64,000 nt of DNA from Sulfolobus sp. A20 (GCF_001719125.1 NZ_CP017006.1:744001-808000), one strand, 5' to 3'; positions 28,273 to 37,948 are shown, numbered from the stretch's first letter. Made by a program: numbers and translations. The notes: generated by a model from the letters alone, not told the origin.

Positions 28273-29454
28273 ATGATGATAATAACAGCCCAACTTTTAA
28301 ACGATTCAAAGTTCTATGAAAAGCCGATACTATTATACTTTACTACTGATCAGTGTAAAAAATGTGAAGAATTGTATGAACAAATGAAGAATCTATATAT
28401 ATTATCTAAATATTACGCTATTCAAGTAAATGCAATTGAAAATGTAGAGTATACTGTAAGGCTAACTAGAGGTGTGATTCCCACTATCACAATACTTACT
28501 CCAGATTTAAAGATCTTAGGCATAATTGAGTCGGTTGATGTTAAGTTTATAGAATCTAGACTAAGGGACATTTTAGACGATTATAAAAATAAAAAAATCA
28601 TAGGTCTCACAATAAATGGTTTCATTCCAGAGCCATTAGAGTTATCACCATTTGTAATCTACGATACTGTTAACAAAGTAATAGAGGGAGAACCTGCTGA
28701 CAGTAGAATGATTGAGGTTTATCTTACCTACACTAATATATATAAGGATTATTTAAAGGCTAAAGACAAAATAAAATTTCAAGACAGTTTAGCTGAGTTT
28801 CTTCTGAATAAACAAGCCAAGATTAACGTAGATAAAAAATATTTAGCTAATATAGCAATGTTAGTGAATTACGGAATAGCTGACATAAAGGAAGTATTAG
28901 AGTTATTAAATAAGGACACTGGAGAGGTTTATAGAAGTTCGTTAAGAGAGAATAAGGGTATATTACTAGATGAAGCATTAGCTGGAAACGCGCTATTAAC
29001 AGCTTATGAGTCAAGTTTTGATGAAAACTATCTAACTTTAGCTATTAGGATTGCTAATTATATTAAGGAAAATTTGCAACATGAAAAAGGGTTTAAAGAT
29101 ATCAAAGGTAATGACGATATAACAAATATTCCCTATTTAGAGCCAATATCTAATGCTGAGACAGCAATATTTTTCTCTAGATTATGGAATATAACTAATG
29201 ATGAAAGCTATAAATCACTATCGCTTAAAGGTGCTATGAGTGCGCTAGGAGCTAGTACCTCAAATCCTAAAGTCTTGGCTAGAATTTCTATTGCGTATAT
29301 GAAATTGTATGAAAGTATAAAGGCAAATCAAGTCTTAAATATTATAGATTCTAGGGTAGAAATAGTAAAAGATAATAATTGCGAAAAAGGAAAACTATAT
29401 TACGATGGGAAATGCTATACAAGCATACATGAAATTGTACCTAAATCTTTCTAA
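28273..29454 (+). CDS. Thioredoxin-fold protein with alpha-helical C-terminal domain (YyaL-related)
   Basis: A 393-residue protein. The first 110 residues are a thioredoxin-like domain with C28-x-x-C31 ([15 protein letters not shown]) and the cis-Pro segment GVIPTITIL. The remainder is helical and resembles half of the alpha-toroid of DUF255/YyaL (SSP411) proteins, with [14 protein letters not shown] and [15 protein letters not shown]. YyaL proteins are normally about 650-700 residues, so this is a reduced version. ATG 28273 is chosen because it follows the TATA box; longer readings run into the divergent gene. It converges on and overlaps the next gene by 14 bp. Confidence 0.7.
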   Translation: MMIITAQLLNDSKFYEKPILLYFTTDQCKKCEELYEQMKNLYILSKYYAIQVNAIENVEYTVRLTRGVIPTITILTPDLKILGIIESVDVKFIESRLRDILDDYKNKKIIGLTINGFIPEPLELSPFVIYDTVNKVIEGEPADSRMIEVYLTYTNIYKDYLKAKDKIKFQDSLAEFLLNKQAKINVDKKYLANIAMLVNYGIADIKEVLELLNKDTGEVYRSSLRENKGILLDEALAGNALLTAYESSFDENYLTLAIRIANYIKENLQHEKGFKDIKGNDDITNIPYLEPISNAETAIFFSRLWNITNDESYKSLSLKGAMSALGASTSNPKVLARISIAYMKLYESIKANQVLNIIDSRVEIVKDNNCEKGKLYYDGKCYTSIHEIVPKSF

Positions 29455-30145
29455 AATACCTTATCATATATTTACCTAAAGCTCTATTATTTCCACCCTC
29501 ACATACTATCCTAAAGACTCTGTACTTATCACTGGAAAATAATTTAGATATAACTTCAAAACCATAGTTTTTCAGTGTTATTGGTGCATCCACGGAAGAT
29601 ATCCCAGTTAAAATTAGGTGATCAGCTGAAACTTGACTAATTATCTTATCTATAGTATTGTTAACTAACGTAGAACCGAAAATCACTGCAGTAGAACAAT
29701 ACTCCTTGGTTAAAGTAGAAAATGGTCTTATTTCAGTATTACCTATCTTCCTCGTTTCGTTAGAAGCGAAATCATAAGTTATTATAGTATCAAAGTTTGA
29801 TGCAGATACTTGTGGTGTATATCCGAATACGCACAGTTTTACCCCAGAGTAAAGGCTAAGCGGATCTCCTTGAGTATATGAACTTTGCTCACCTAAAGAA
29901 TTCAAAATAGCTAATGAGACGGATCTCTGCAGATTACTATCAAGGTTTTCGATTACAATATCGTATGCATTAGCACCTACTATTTCACCTGCATGAGAAA
30001 TTTCCCCATCAACTATAGTATGTGAAATTCCTATTGATTGATTATCTAACATAACTGCAGTATAGATAGGGCTTACACAGACATTTACTATCTTTCTTTG
30101 CTTCAAGGGATAAGCTAATTCCTCAATTATTTCCCGTAATATCAC
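29441..30145 (-). CDS. DUF364/DUF4213-like protein (putative metal-chelation Rossmann fold)
   Basis: The 234-residue protein looks like the DUF4213-DUF364 pair found in archaea and some bacteria, annotated in databases as putative heavy-metal chelation proteins. Visible features are the early strand NVCVSPIYTAVML, then GANAYDIVIENLDSNLQRSVSLAILNSL, a Rossmann-like VKLCVFGYTPQV near residue 105, a middle motif STAVIFGSTLVNNTID, and DHLILTGISSVDAP. Function is unknown to me. It lies 15 nt downstream of the nucleotidyltransferase gene on the same strand and may be co-transcribed. Confidence 0.65.
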   Translation of the reverse strand: MILREIIEELAYPLKQRKIVNVCVSPIYTAVMLDNQSIGISHTIVDGEISHAGEIVGANAYDIVIENLDSNLQRSVSLAILNSLGEQSSYTQGDPLSLYSGVKLCVFGYTPQVSASNFDTIITYDFASNETRKIGNTEIRPFSTLTKEYCSTAVIFGSTLVNNTIDKIISQVSADHLILTGISSVDAPITLKNYGFEVISKLFSSDKYRVFRIVCEGGNNRALGKYMIRYFRKI

Positions 30146-30160
30146 CTTCCTCCACCTAAG

Positions 30161-31249
30161 CTATAATATTATTTTATCTCTGTCGTATATAGGCTCATTA
30201 ACTTCCTTATTAGGCAAAATAATAGTACCTTTGTTAATTAAGATCCCATCACCAGTAATAACTTCCTCTCCTAAAATAGAGCCCTCTAGTACGTGATTCC
30301 ATTTGCCTATTCTACTTTTATCCGCAATAATAGAGCCAGTTACAAAAGTATAATCTTTTACCTCAACATTATTCATTAATATACTTTCAGAAATATAGCA
30401 TCCTCTTCCAATTTTAACATTATCTCCTAAAATTGTATGAGACGATAAATACGCATCTTCTTTTATCACATTGTCTTGTCCAATATAATAGGGAGGAATT
30501 AAGGTTGAACTTTCACTTACCTTAGCCGAGGGACCTATATATCCCTTGGGATATTTCTCTATAAGTAACTTGAAATTAAGCTTAAGATAATCATCTGGAA
30601 CTCCTATATCTGCCCATATACCACTATATTTGTATACTGCTATACATTTATTCGATTTTAAAATATTTGGCAAGAAATTTCTGCTTATCGATGAAGGGAC
30701 TCTAATTGATTCAAATAATTCCTTTTTAAATATATATATACCACCATTTATTAAATTGGATATTGGTCTCCTGGGCTTCTCTATTAACTCAACTAGAATA
30801 TCATTTTCAGTGTATAATACTCCATATCTACGAGGGTCATCAACTTCAACTCCCACTATTACGGCATCACAACTCTTCTTATAGTAAAAATCTAAAAGAG
30901 ACTTAATATTCACCTCACTGAATACATCGCCATAAATCACAATAACGTCTTCATCTAAATTATATTTTTCGCTGAGTACTCTCAATGGACCAGCGTCGCC
31001 TAGAGGCTCATTCTCTACTTCAATCTTGACTTTATCTAAAAGATTAGAATTTTTTAGATAATTAATGATTTTGTCAGCCATCACTCTTAACGATAAATAG
31101 ATATCATTAACATCCGAATCTATTAGACTATCTAAAGTATATCTTATTATAGGTCTATTAAGTAAGGGAAAAAGAGCCTTAGGCTTAGTCAAGCTTAATG
31201 GCCTTAACCTCGTGGCATAGCCTCCAGCTAATATAATCGCAGATACCAT
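30161..31249 (-). CDS. Sugar-phosphate nucleotidyltransferase with left-handed beta-helix
   Basis: Transfers a nucleotide to a sugar 1-phosphate to make NDP-sugar, for glycans or sugar nucleotides. The 362-residue protein begins with the nucleotide-binding motif AIILAGGYATRLRPLSLTKP (residues 4-23), has YGDVFSEV and LINGGIYIFKKELFE in the catalytic domain, and a C-terminal domain of hexapeptide repeats (about 235-340, for example ILGDNVKIGRGCYISESILM). That combination matches archaeal glucose- or mannose-1-phosphate nucleotidyltransferases; the exact sugar and base cannot be decided. Confidence 0.88.
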   Translation of the reverse strand: MVSAIILAGGYATRLRPLSLTKPKALFPLLNRPIIRYTLDSLIDSDVNDIYLSLRVMADKIINYLKNSNLLDKVKIEVENEPLGDAGPLRVLSEKYNLDEDVIVIYGDVFSEVNIKSLLDFYYKKSCDAVIVGVEVDDPRRYGVLYTENDILVELIEKPRRPISNLINGGIYIFKKELFESIRVPSSISRNFLPNILKSNKCIAVYKYSGIWADIGVPDDYLKLNFKLLIEKYPKGYIGPSAKVSESSTLIPPYYIGQDNVIKEDAYLSSHTILGDNVKIGRGCYISESILMNNVEVKDYTFVTGSIIADKSRIGKWNHVLEGSILGEEVITGDGILINKGTIILPNKEVNEPIYDRDKIIL

Positions 31250-31284
31250 ATTAAAGGTATAAGTTAATTATTAAAAAACCTATT

Positions 31285-31917
31285 CTACTTCAAGTATTTT
31301 TGTAGTTTCTTTTCAGCATAGTCCCAATTTACCACGTTCCACCATGCATTTACATAATCGGCCCTCTTATTCTTGTATTGAAGATAATAAGCATGCTCAA
31401 ATTCATCAAGGATTAGTAATATTGGCAACTCAGCTATATGATTCTGGAAATGATTCTCGAAAGTCATGATCTGTAGATTTCCAGACTCCACATCATAATA
31501 TAATACTGTCCAACCAGTACCGGGTAAGGAATTTGCTGTCTCAGTAAATACTTGCTTAAACCTATCATAGCTACCAAATTGTTTAACTATTAAATCAGCA
31601 AGAGCTCCGCCAGGATTGCCTCCGCCTTTTCCAGAGGGAGCCATATTATCCCAATATAGTGCGTGTAACTTGTGCCCATTTATATTAAAAACTAAGCCAC
31701 GCATTAGACCTTGTACATCATAATGCCCAGATGGCAAATCACCTTTGATTACTTTTTCTAATCTCTCTAAAAATGAATTAGCCCCAGTTACATATCCCTT
31801 ATGATGACCATTATAATGTACGTCAATTATATCTTTGCTAATGTATGGTTCTAATGCATCTACCTTATAAGGTAAAGGAGGTAGCTCGTATCTTTTGAAT
31901 TGTATTTGGACTGCCAT
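31285..31917 (-). CDS. sod: Superoxide dismutase (Fe/Mn family)
   Basis: Removes superoxide; the Sulfolobus enzyme is a secreted or cytosolic iron SOD. The 210-residue protein has the family ligands: His in [11 protein letters not shown] near residue 34, His in LHALYWDNM, and the Asp-x-x-x-His pair in the C-terminal [15 protein letters not shown] and [12 protein letters not shown]. Full length. The minus-strand TATA AGATATAAATAG at about 31937-31948 lies about 25 nt before the ATG, suggesting a leaderless transcript. Confidence 0.95.
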   Translation of the reverse strand: MAVQIQFKRYELPPLPYKVDALEPYISKDIIDVHYNGHHKGYVTGANSFLERLEKVIKGDLPSGHYDVQGLMRGLVFNINGHKLHALYWDNMAPSGKGGGNPGGALADLIVKQFGSYDRFKQVFTETANSLPGTGWTVLYYDVESGNLQIMTFENHFQNHIAELPILLILDEFEHAYYLQYKNKRADYVNAWWNVVNWDYAEKKLQKYLK

Positions 31918-32000
31918 GATGTTATGTTAGCTCTTACTATTTATATCTTTATCTTACTAAACCTAGTAAAAAATATATATCAGCCAAATAATATAATTAG

Positions 32001-33875
32001 ATGATGGTTTTTAAAAATCTAGAGTTGAATACTAGCACTATATATAATTATGCAAATAGAGTAGTAGTTTCTATAATCAATTCCATATTAGCTTTTAGGA
32101 TAGCATATATTTTCATAAACATTAACTATGCATATTTCATATCAGCGGTAATAGCGGCTATTTCTTTCTTTTTATACACCCCAATGTCAATAGTCTTATT
32201 ATTATCATATTTAATCGAAAATGCTGTAATTAATAAACAACTTTATAACATTTCGCTTACTCCATTAATTACTAGCTATTCCACGGAATATCTAATATTA
32301 CTGATTATATCGGTGATTCTTCTGATCATATTACCTCTTATTACATTTATAAAGTATGAATCTGTTAATAGTGTAATCACTTCAGATTCTATACTAATCT
32401 CCTTAATAAATCCCTTCTTTATATTGTTTTTACCTTTTGGTATTGCCGAGAAAAACCCTAGAAAGGTAGTTAATATATTATCAACATTTCCCATTTTAGC
32501 CTTAATTAATAAGTTAATTTTTGACATAAACAATTATTTTTTATGGATATTCGTTGCCCTTACAATAATCTCTGGGGTATTACTCGGAATAAATAAGATA
32601 TATAGCCTAGTTGGAAGTCTTACGTTATTTCTGGCACTTTATCTAATTAAATTAAACATTTTAGCATCGGTCATAGTATTTTTAGCAAGTACTGTTATAA
32701 ATCTTGTGCCAAGTATTGTGGAATTTGTTAATTCTAAGTATCATATTAGAAACGAAATAATTAATAAGAAGAGCTCCATATTAAACGAAATAAATGAAAT
32801 AGATAAGACACTAAATATGATCAAGACAATATTTAATGATAATACTGAATTTATAGCAATCATTCAGAAATATTCAAAAATGTTAGATAATATAAAAAGT
32901 TCTATAAATAGTTCAAATAGTATTAATGAATTAAGTAATTTCGAAAAAGAGTTCAATGCAAGAAAACTTGAGCTCGAAAGAAGAATTAATGATTATTTAT
33001 TTGAGTTAATATCTGAATATAATGATATTATAGAGAAAATTAAGAAATATGGAATTATATTGGAAAGAATTGAAACTCCAAATGAATTAATAAGACTAAA
33101 TGAGAGTGATATTCAAAAAATTCAACTAATTTCAAGCAAAATTTCCGCTACAATAAATCACATATATAGAACTCTAAATAACATAAGTAATTCCCTAAAA
33201 TCAATGCTTGGTATAGATTTAAGTAAGGAAATCAAACTTATAGATATTCATATAGCTCTGGACTATTTAAATATTGCCTTATCGGAAGATAACATCAAAA
33301 GTTGCAAGAATTGTATAGATATGTTATTAAAATCTCTGCAATATATGAATTCTATAGAGTATCAATCTCCATCAAGCCAAGAAATATTAAAGGTTATTAT
33401 TAAGATAAGCGACGAAAAACCCGCCACATTTATATTGAAAGCTAAGGATGTGTTAGAGCAAGGGCTAGAAATTAACATAGATAGACTAAATAAAATAATT
33501 GAAGAATATAATAAAATTGTTAATGAAGTTCCCTTACTTTCCAAATATAAGAGCACTGAATTATTAAATCAGATCCAAAACGAATTGAGAGATAATTCAA
33601 AACCCATATGTAAGAGGCTTGAGATCATAGCGTCATCAGTGGAAATTTTAGCAGATGTAATGAACATAATTAAGGATAAAAGTAAAATAATAGATGTGAT
33701 AAATTTGGTTAATGAGAACTATGATATTATATTCCAGAAAGTATTAGAAGAAGGTTGTATAAAAATTATGGATTTAGGGATATCAATAAATTATGCAAAA
33801 TATATAGAGTTAGCACTAGAGGAGAAGGATTCAAAGCTGAGAATAATTAATGACTCTATATGCTATATGAAATAA
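32001..33875 (+). CDS. Membrane protein with long coiled-coil cytoplasmic part, unknown function
   Basis: Not a family I recognise. The 624-residue protein has about eight hydrophobic segments in residues 20-245 (for example ILFLPFG and ALYLIKLNILASVIVFLAST), then about 380 residues of charged, mostly helical coiled coil (from KKSSILNEINEIDKTLNMI onward), rich in Ile, Asn, Lys and Glu. No catalytic motif is evident. Two adjacent Cys (SCKNC near residue 436) may be redox-active or metal-binding. ATG 32001 follows an AAATATATATC TATA box at about 31969-31979, again near-leaderless. Monocistronic and divergent from sod. Confidence 0.75.
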   Translation: MMVFKNLELNTSTIYNYANRVVVSIINSILAFRIAYIFININYAYFISAVIAAISFFLYTPMSIVLLLSYLIENAVINKQLYNISLTPLITSYSTEYLILLIISVILLIILPLITFIKYESVNSVITSDSILISLINPFFILFLPFGIAEKNPRKVVNILSTFPILALINKLIFDINNYFLWIFVALTIISGVLLGINKIYSLVGSLTLFLALYLIKLNILASVIVFLASTVINLVPSIVEFVNSKYHIRNEIINKKSSILNEINEIDKTLNMIKTIFNDNTEFIAIIQKYSKMLDNIKSSINSSNSINELSNFEKEFNARKLELERRINDYLFELISEYNDIIEKIKKYGIILERIETPNELIRLNESDIQKIQLISSKISATINHIYRTLNNISNSLKSMLGIDLSKEIKLIDIHIALDYLNIALSEDNIKSCKNCIDMLLKSLQYMNSIEYQSPSSQEILKVIIKISDEKPATFILKAKDVLEQGLEINIDRLNKIIEEYNKIVNEVPLLSKYKSTELLNQIQNELRDNSKPICKRLEIIASSVEILADVMNIIKDKSKIIDVINLVNENYDIIFQKVLEEGCIKIMDLGISINYAKYIELALEEKDSKLRIINDSICYMK

Positions 33876-34056
33876 AGCCTTTTTCCCAATCTTATAGATA
33901 CAAATAGGCATTATATTAAAAAGTTTTATAATAATTCTACCTCAGTTATCATTAATTAGCTTGAACCTATATATTTGATTTTGTATTTGATTTTTAATAA
34001 AGTAGCAAGCCAATTAATCCTTAAACGTGCTTAGAGATTAAATAACTTCTGAACCT

Positions 34057-34275
34057 TTACCTTAATCTCCTTATAATTACTTCAGCGTGATCGTCAACTA
34101 GATTAGCTTTATACAGATATCTTGGTGCATTTCTAAGAAGTTGATGAGTGCATAATACTCTATCCTTATCTATTATTACTTGAACGCTATCACCTATCTT
34201 CATGCCAACTAGATATTTCGAAAGCTCTAACATGAATTCCTCGCAACTTTTCCCGCGAAGATCAAGGATAGTCAT
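34057..34275 (-). CDS. TusA/SirA-like small protein, degenerate
   Basis: A 72-residue protein with the layout of TusA sulfur carriers: an early [19 protein letters not shown] with the key Cys at residue 11, then [12 protein letters not shown] and a C-terminal strand AEVIIRRLR. The usual CPxP motif is replaced by CEEF, so the Pro that caps the helix is lost, although the sulfur-carrying Cys is kept. Sulfolobales use TusA in sulfur metabolism and tRNA thiolation. It stands alone with a 62-nt gap from the next minus-strand gene. Confidence 0.65.
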   Translation of the reverse strand: MTILDLRGKSCEEFMLELSKYLVGMKIGDSVQVIIDKDRVLCTHQLLRNAPRYLYKANLVDDHAEVIIRRLR

Positions 34276-34337
34276 AAATGATACTACTTCTCTCAGATTA
34301 AAAAAGTTACAAACACTGTTTTTTTAAAAATGCAAAA

Positions 34338-35132
34338 TTAAAGTACATTATATCTGATCTGCTCCCTATTTCTAGCCTTTATTTCTTTTTGTTCCCTTTC
34401 AACCTTTTCCCATAATTCGTCATAGTTTTCTAACATGAATTTATATACTTCTAATACCCTGCTCATTGTTTGATTATCTGAAAGAGGATGAATTCTGAGT
34501 CCAACCCTACCTACTGATCCTCCTCTTATCATTAACCAGTGAGCAAAAACTTCAATAGGATATCTCTGCGAGACTATGTCTTTGCTAATTTTTTTCTCGT
34601 ATAGCCAGTACAGCTCTCTTATAAAATTAGACGAAATATTCTTGAGAAACTTTGGCTTCCACTCTTCCATATACTTATCTCCTTCCTTCAGCATTACGTT
34701 CCTTAGATAATTATAATACTCCTCAGCAGTATCCTTTTCTAAAAATACTAAACCAGTAACGGCGTATATAAAATCCTTTTGAGCTAAAAAGGAATCGAAA
34801 TCCCTATTGACATAAAGCCACGCAGTGGCTGCAAAGGAGTCTACAATTCCTAGCATTAGCTTCTCAACTAATGTATTTTTATCAATTTGTCTAACTACGC
34901 TATCTCCCTTCAATATCCTCTCAAATTCCTCTAAATCTACGTTTCCTGCATAAATTAATTTTCCGTCAACGAAAATAGATGGAGTAGAAATAACTCCCCT
35001 CTCAAAGGCTATAAAAGGGTAAAGTTCAGTGTCTATTATTTGAACCTTCCCTAATAAACCCTTATTTTCCAGATATTCTAGCAATATATTACATTCTATA
35101 CAATTCTTGTGTGTGAAAACCTCGACTTTCAT
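34338..35132 (-). CDS. Thioredoxin/glutaredoxin-fold protein with C-terminal extension
   Basis: The 264-residue protein begins with a glutaredoxin-like domain (residues 1-75) with C11-x-x-C14 (FTHKNCIECNILLEYL), the cis-Pro segment GVISTPSIFVDGKLI, and a Gly-Asn turn typical of redoxins. The rest (about 80-264) is a helical domain of unknown function with KEGDKYMEEWKPKFLK and an LRIHPLSDN segment. It lies 7 nt downstream of xpd on the same strand and is likely in the same transcript. Possible thiol redox partner for an Fe-S enzyme, by inference only. Confidence 0.75.
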   Translation of the reverse strand: MKVEVFTHKNCIECNILLEYLENKGLLGKVQIIDTELYPFIAFERGVISTPSIFVDGKLIYAGNVDLEEFERILKGDSVVRQIDKNTLVEKLMLGIVDSFAATAWLYVNRDFDSFLAQKDFIYAVTGLVFLEKDTAEEYYNYLRNVMLKEGDKYMEEWKPKFLKNISSNFIRELYWLYEKKISKDIVSQRYPIEVFAHWLMIRGGSVGRVGLRIHPLSDNQTMSRVLEVYKFMLENYDELWEKVEREQKEIKARNREQIRYNVL

Positions 35133-35139
35133 TCCTTTT

Positions 35140-36798
35140 TCACAGTTTTATTTTTCTAGCATTCAAACAATTAAGTTCTCTCTTCCACCATAAGCTATTA
35201 AATCTCTTATCAAGTAGCCACACCGTAGCCTTATCGTTAGGACTTCTTATAGCCCTGCCAATTGACTGTTTAACTGATATTAATGCTTGTATTCTAATTA
35301 ATTCGTCACTAATATCTTTTTTCAGCATCTTCGATATGGCATCTGCTCTTATTTTCAAGTAATCGTCCACTGGTGGAAAAGGAATACCAGCAACTATCAC
35401 ATCAGAAATTAAGCTTCTACCATTGCTAACTAACTCTACGCCCTCTGATAATTTTCCCCTCGCTATTCCCATTATTAAACTTTTGGTATCTTTTATCGAA
35501 ATCATTACTTCTTCTATGGAGGTGTCTGGCGTTTCCTTTATGTAATTTATATTACTTAAATGCCTAGAGACTTTATTCATGAACTCGTAACTAGGAAATA
35601 CTGCCATTACATGTAATGAAGAGTTATAGAATATCTTTAATAAATATGATGCATACTTTTTAGCCATTTCCTCTGATCTTAACGCATAAGCGGATGTAAC
35701 ATCTAATGAGATAAAGCACTCATATGACCCAGAGACCTTACTTTTAACTGCTTTCTCGACGTCAATATATATAATCTCTCTTCTATTAATTCCGATGATA
35801 TTTTTTAAATAATCTAGTGGTGGCATCGTACCAGACATTAGCATGAAAGTTAAATTTTCATCATTTAATATATTTATAAAATCCGATGAAATTATATACT
35901 TAGCAACCAGTGAGTCAGAATAGGAGAATACCTTAATTCTTTCATCTTGTATGCTGTATAGAAAGCGTAGTATATTGCCTATATAATTTTTACTGATTTT
36001 GCCGCTTTTTATCATCTCTTGTCTAATATCACTATACTCATCTTCTAGAATTCTTATCTCATCATCACTTAATCTCAATTCACTTATGTCACTAACTAAT
36101 ATGTTCTTCTCATCAGGATGTATAAGCTTGCTAGTCGTATTCTTTAATTTTTCTAAAATTCGTCTCGCTTCATTAGACCTAGCTTGACTTATAGCCTGGT
36201 CTAGGCTTCTTTTACTAAGTCTTTTCTCGTCTATGCTAGAAATGTTATCAATATTATGAGCTTCGTCGATTACTATTATGTACTTGCTGAAATCTATATT
36301 AAGTAGATCTCTAAGCCAAGGAAAGAACAAGTAAGGGTACGTCATAATAATGACATGAGCATAATTAACGCTGTCTAACAATGAGTAATAAGGACAAAAA
36401 TTAGCACTTTTTCCCTCTTCTTTCAACTTATTTAAAAAGATGCTAGGCGGATCTTTGATAGTTAACTTATAAGTTAAGCCTTTATATGCTGAGCATATAT
36501 TGCAATAAATATCTTGAGGGTCAACGTCTTCTGAAGTATACAAACAAGCTGATGATTTACCAATGATAAAAGCTAGGTCCTTATCACTATAATATGTTTT
36601 TAATTCTCTATACACTGGGAAAAACTGATTATGAGTTCTAACTACAAATATTAATCTCTCTTTAACTTTAAAACCTACATGTAGTGCAAAAATGGTCTTA
36701 CCACTACCTGTAGGAGCTTGTAATGCTACTAAAAAATTCTGTCTTAACGCTTGAATTACTTTTTCTGAAAGTTTTTCTTGCCACTCTCTAAGCTTCAC
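35140..36798 (-). CDS. xpd: XPD/Rad3 family DNA helicase
   Basis: 5'-3' SF2 helicase with a [4Fe-4S] cluster, involved in DNA repair; in eukaryotes part of TFIIH. The 552-residue protein has Walker A APTGSGKT (residues 28-35), four cluster cysteines C85, C99, C102 and C135 in the FeS domain, DEAH box at 178-181, then SGTMPPLDYL and the C-terminal helicase motifs ARGKLSEGVEL and QSIGRAIRSPNDK. Normal length for Sulfolobales XPD. Start ATG 36798 lies one base after the stop of the 97-residue gene, indicating coupled translation. Confidence 0.96.
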   Translation of the reverse strand: MKLREWQEKLSEKVIQALRQNFLVALQAPTGSGKTIFALHVGFKVKERLIFVVRTHNQFFPVYRELKTYYSDKDLAFIIGKSSACLYTSEDVDPQDIYCNICSAYKGLTYKLTIKDPPSIFLNKLKEEGKSANFCPYYSLLDSVNYAHVIIMTYPYLFFPWLRDLLNIDFSKYIIVIDEAHNIDNISSIDEKRLSKRSLDQAISQARSNEARRILEKLKNTTSKLIHPDEKNILVSDISELRLSDDEIRILEDEYSDIRQEMIKSGKISKNYIGNILRFLYSIQDERIKVFSYSDSLVAKYIISSDFINILNDENLTFMLMSGTMPPLDYLKNIIGINRREIIYIDVEKAVKSKVSGSYECFISLDVTSAYALRSEEMAKKYASYLLKIFYNSSLHVMAVFPSYEFMNKVSRHLSNINYIKETPDTSIEEVMISIKDTKSLIMGIARGKLSEGVELVSNGRSLISDVIVAGIPFPPVDDYLKIRADAISKMLKKDISDELIRIQALISVKQSIGRAIRSPNDKATVWLLDKRFNSLWWKRELNCLNARKIKL

Positions 36799-36799
36799 A

Positions 36800-37093
36800 T
36801 TATAATAATTCTGGAGTGCTTACTATAACTTCTTCTAACATTATGTATTTAACAAATGGTTTTTCGACTATAGGCAAAATTGTCTTAACTTTGCCTCTAA
36901 CCTTAACGACGTTCATTATATTAAACACTCTCTCTATCTTTAATGAACTCTGCTGAATGTTACTAACTATTTCACTCGATGGTGGAACCGAAGTAACTAT
37001 TATCGCTTTTATTTCTGTATTAGGAGAGCTCTGAGCTATCTCAATAATTCTATAGTCCAGCTTACTTCTAAGATCTTCCTTAATTTCTAACAT
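36800..37093 (-). CDS. Small conserved protein upstream of xpd, unknown function
   Basis: A 97-residue protein I cannot place. Visible features: alternating strands and helices (DYRIIEIAQSSPNTEIKAIIVTSV, IQQSSLKIERVFNIMNVVKVRG, FVKYIMLEEVIVSTPELL), giving a beta-alpha-beta pattern similar to peptidase-inhibitor I9 or ferredoxin-like folds. There are no Cys residues. It is directly before xpd with one base between them, so it may be an XPD partner. Promoter-like TATA sequence lies upstream near 37120-37135. Confidence 0.65.
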   Translation of the reverse strand: MLEIKEDLRSKLDYRIIEIAQSSPNTEIKAIIVTSVPPSSEIVSNIQQSSLKIERVFNIMNVVKVRGKVKTILPIVEKPFVKYIMLEEVIVSTPELL

Positions 37094-37636
37094 CTTTATA
37101 CTCCTCTATCTATTAAATGATAAGACTAATCTTATAAAGTAATTGTTAAATGATTTTTATATAACCTTTAATACAGTATATTATTTGCTTAAACTTTCCT
37201 TTTTTTATAATTTAAATAAATATAATGAATAAAAAATATTGATACTAACTTGTTTATGACAAAGAGAGTACTATATGATGAACATAAAAAAAAGTAATTG
37301 TTGAATCTCTCGATAGCGAGATTCTCCTTTTTATAAATGTTTATCCCTAAATAGAAATTCTTAAACAATTTATGTAGTATTTTTTAAGCCAAAAATTAAG
37401 TTAGACTTATCTAAGACGTGAAGAAACCGAGATAACAGTAATAAATAATTTTCTTAGGTAAATGACTGCCCTGTAATCGATCTACATGAAATGCAAAAAC
37501 TCTTTTAATGAAAAGTTGTGATATAGTCTTTATACAAATTTTTGGTTAAGTAGCACATCTAATTTACAAAAGTCTATAAGATTACGTTCAAGAAAAGGCA
37601 GTTTATTTATACTTCCTAACATATGTTTTTGCTAGA
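37094..37636. other. Gene-free spacer between xpd group and Rieske gene
   Basis: This 543-nt AT-rich gap contains no ORF I would defend. It holds the minus-strand promoter of the 97-residue gene, a perfect 7-bp hairpin GAATCTC/GAGATTC at 37303-37324 followed by TCCTTTTT, and a TATA box TTTATTTATA at about 37602-37611 in front of the Rieske gene. The hairpin plus T-run looks like a terminator but no plus-strand gene precedes it. No other structure stands out. Confidence 0.5.
37602..37611 (+). promoter_or_regulatory. TATA box of the Rieske gene
   Basis: GTTTATTTATAC is centred about 29 nt before ATG 37637. Spacing fits a leaderless or near-leaderless transcript. Confidence 0.5.
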
Positions 37637-37942
37637 ATGGAAATAAGGCTTAAGAGAAGTGATTTTAAGACAGGTGAAAGGAAAAGAATTGATGCCAATG
37701 GAAGAGGGATAATTATATTTTGTTTAGGTCCTAATAAGTTCTTCGCATTTGACGATAAGTGTCCTCATTTGGGATGTGATATTTTTAAATACGGAGTAAT
37801 CATAAAAGAAGAGCTAATCTGTCAGTGTCATTTTTCTCATTTCTCTATATACGATGGAAGTCCTAGGAAAGGAGCCTCCAAAAAGCCAATAAAGACTTAT
37901 AAGGTAAAAATTGAAGATGATAATATAGTAATATATGACTAG
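37637..37942 (+). CDS. Soluble Rieske-type [2Fe-2S] ferredoxin
   Basis: A 101-residue electron-transfer protein. The cluster ligands are clear: C42-P-H44 and C62-Q-C64-H65. In addition, C47 (CPHLGC) and C64 are at the positions that form the disulfide in respiratory Rieske proteins, which is usually missing in Rieske ferredoxins. There is no N-terminal membrane helix or signal sequence, so it is cytosolic. It faces, tail to tail, the aromatic amino-acid cluster (6 nt to aroA) and is otherwise alone, so its redox partner is unknown. Confidence 0.85.
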   Translation: MEIRLKRSDFKTGERKRIDANGRGIIIFCLGPNKFFAFDDKCPHLGCDIFKYGVIIKEELICQCHFSHFSIYDGSPRKGASKKPIKTYKVKIEDDNIVIYD

Positions 37943-37948
37943 CATATC

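Noticed and set aside
37303-37324. CRISPR-repeat-like hairpin GAATCTC/GAGATTC
   Set aside because: Single copy, no array, and not a match to the Sulfolobus repeats I know.
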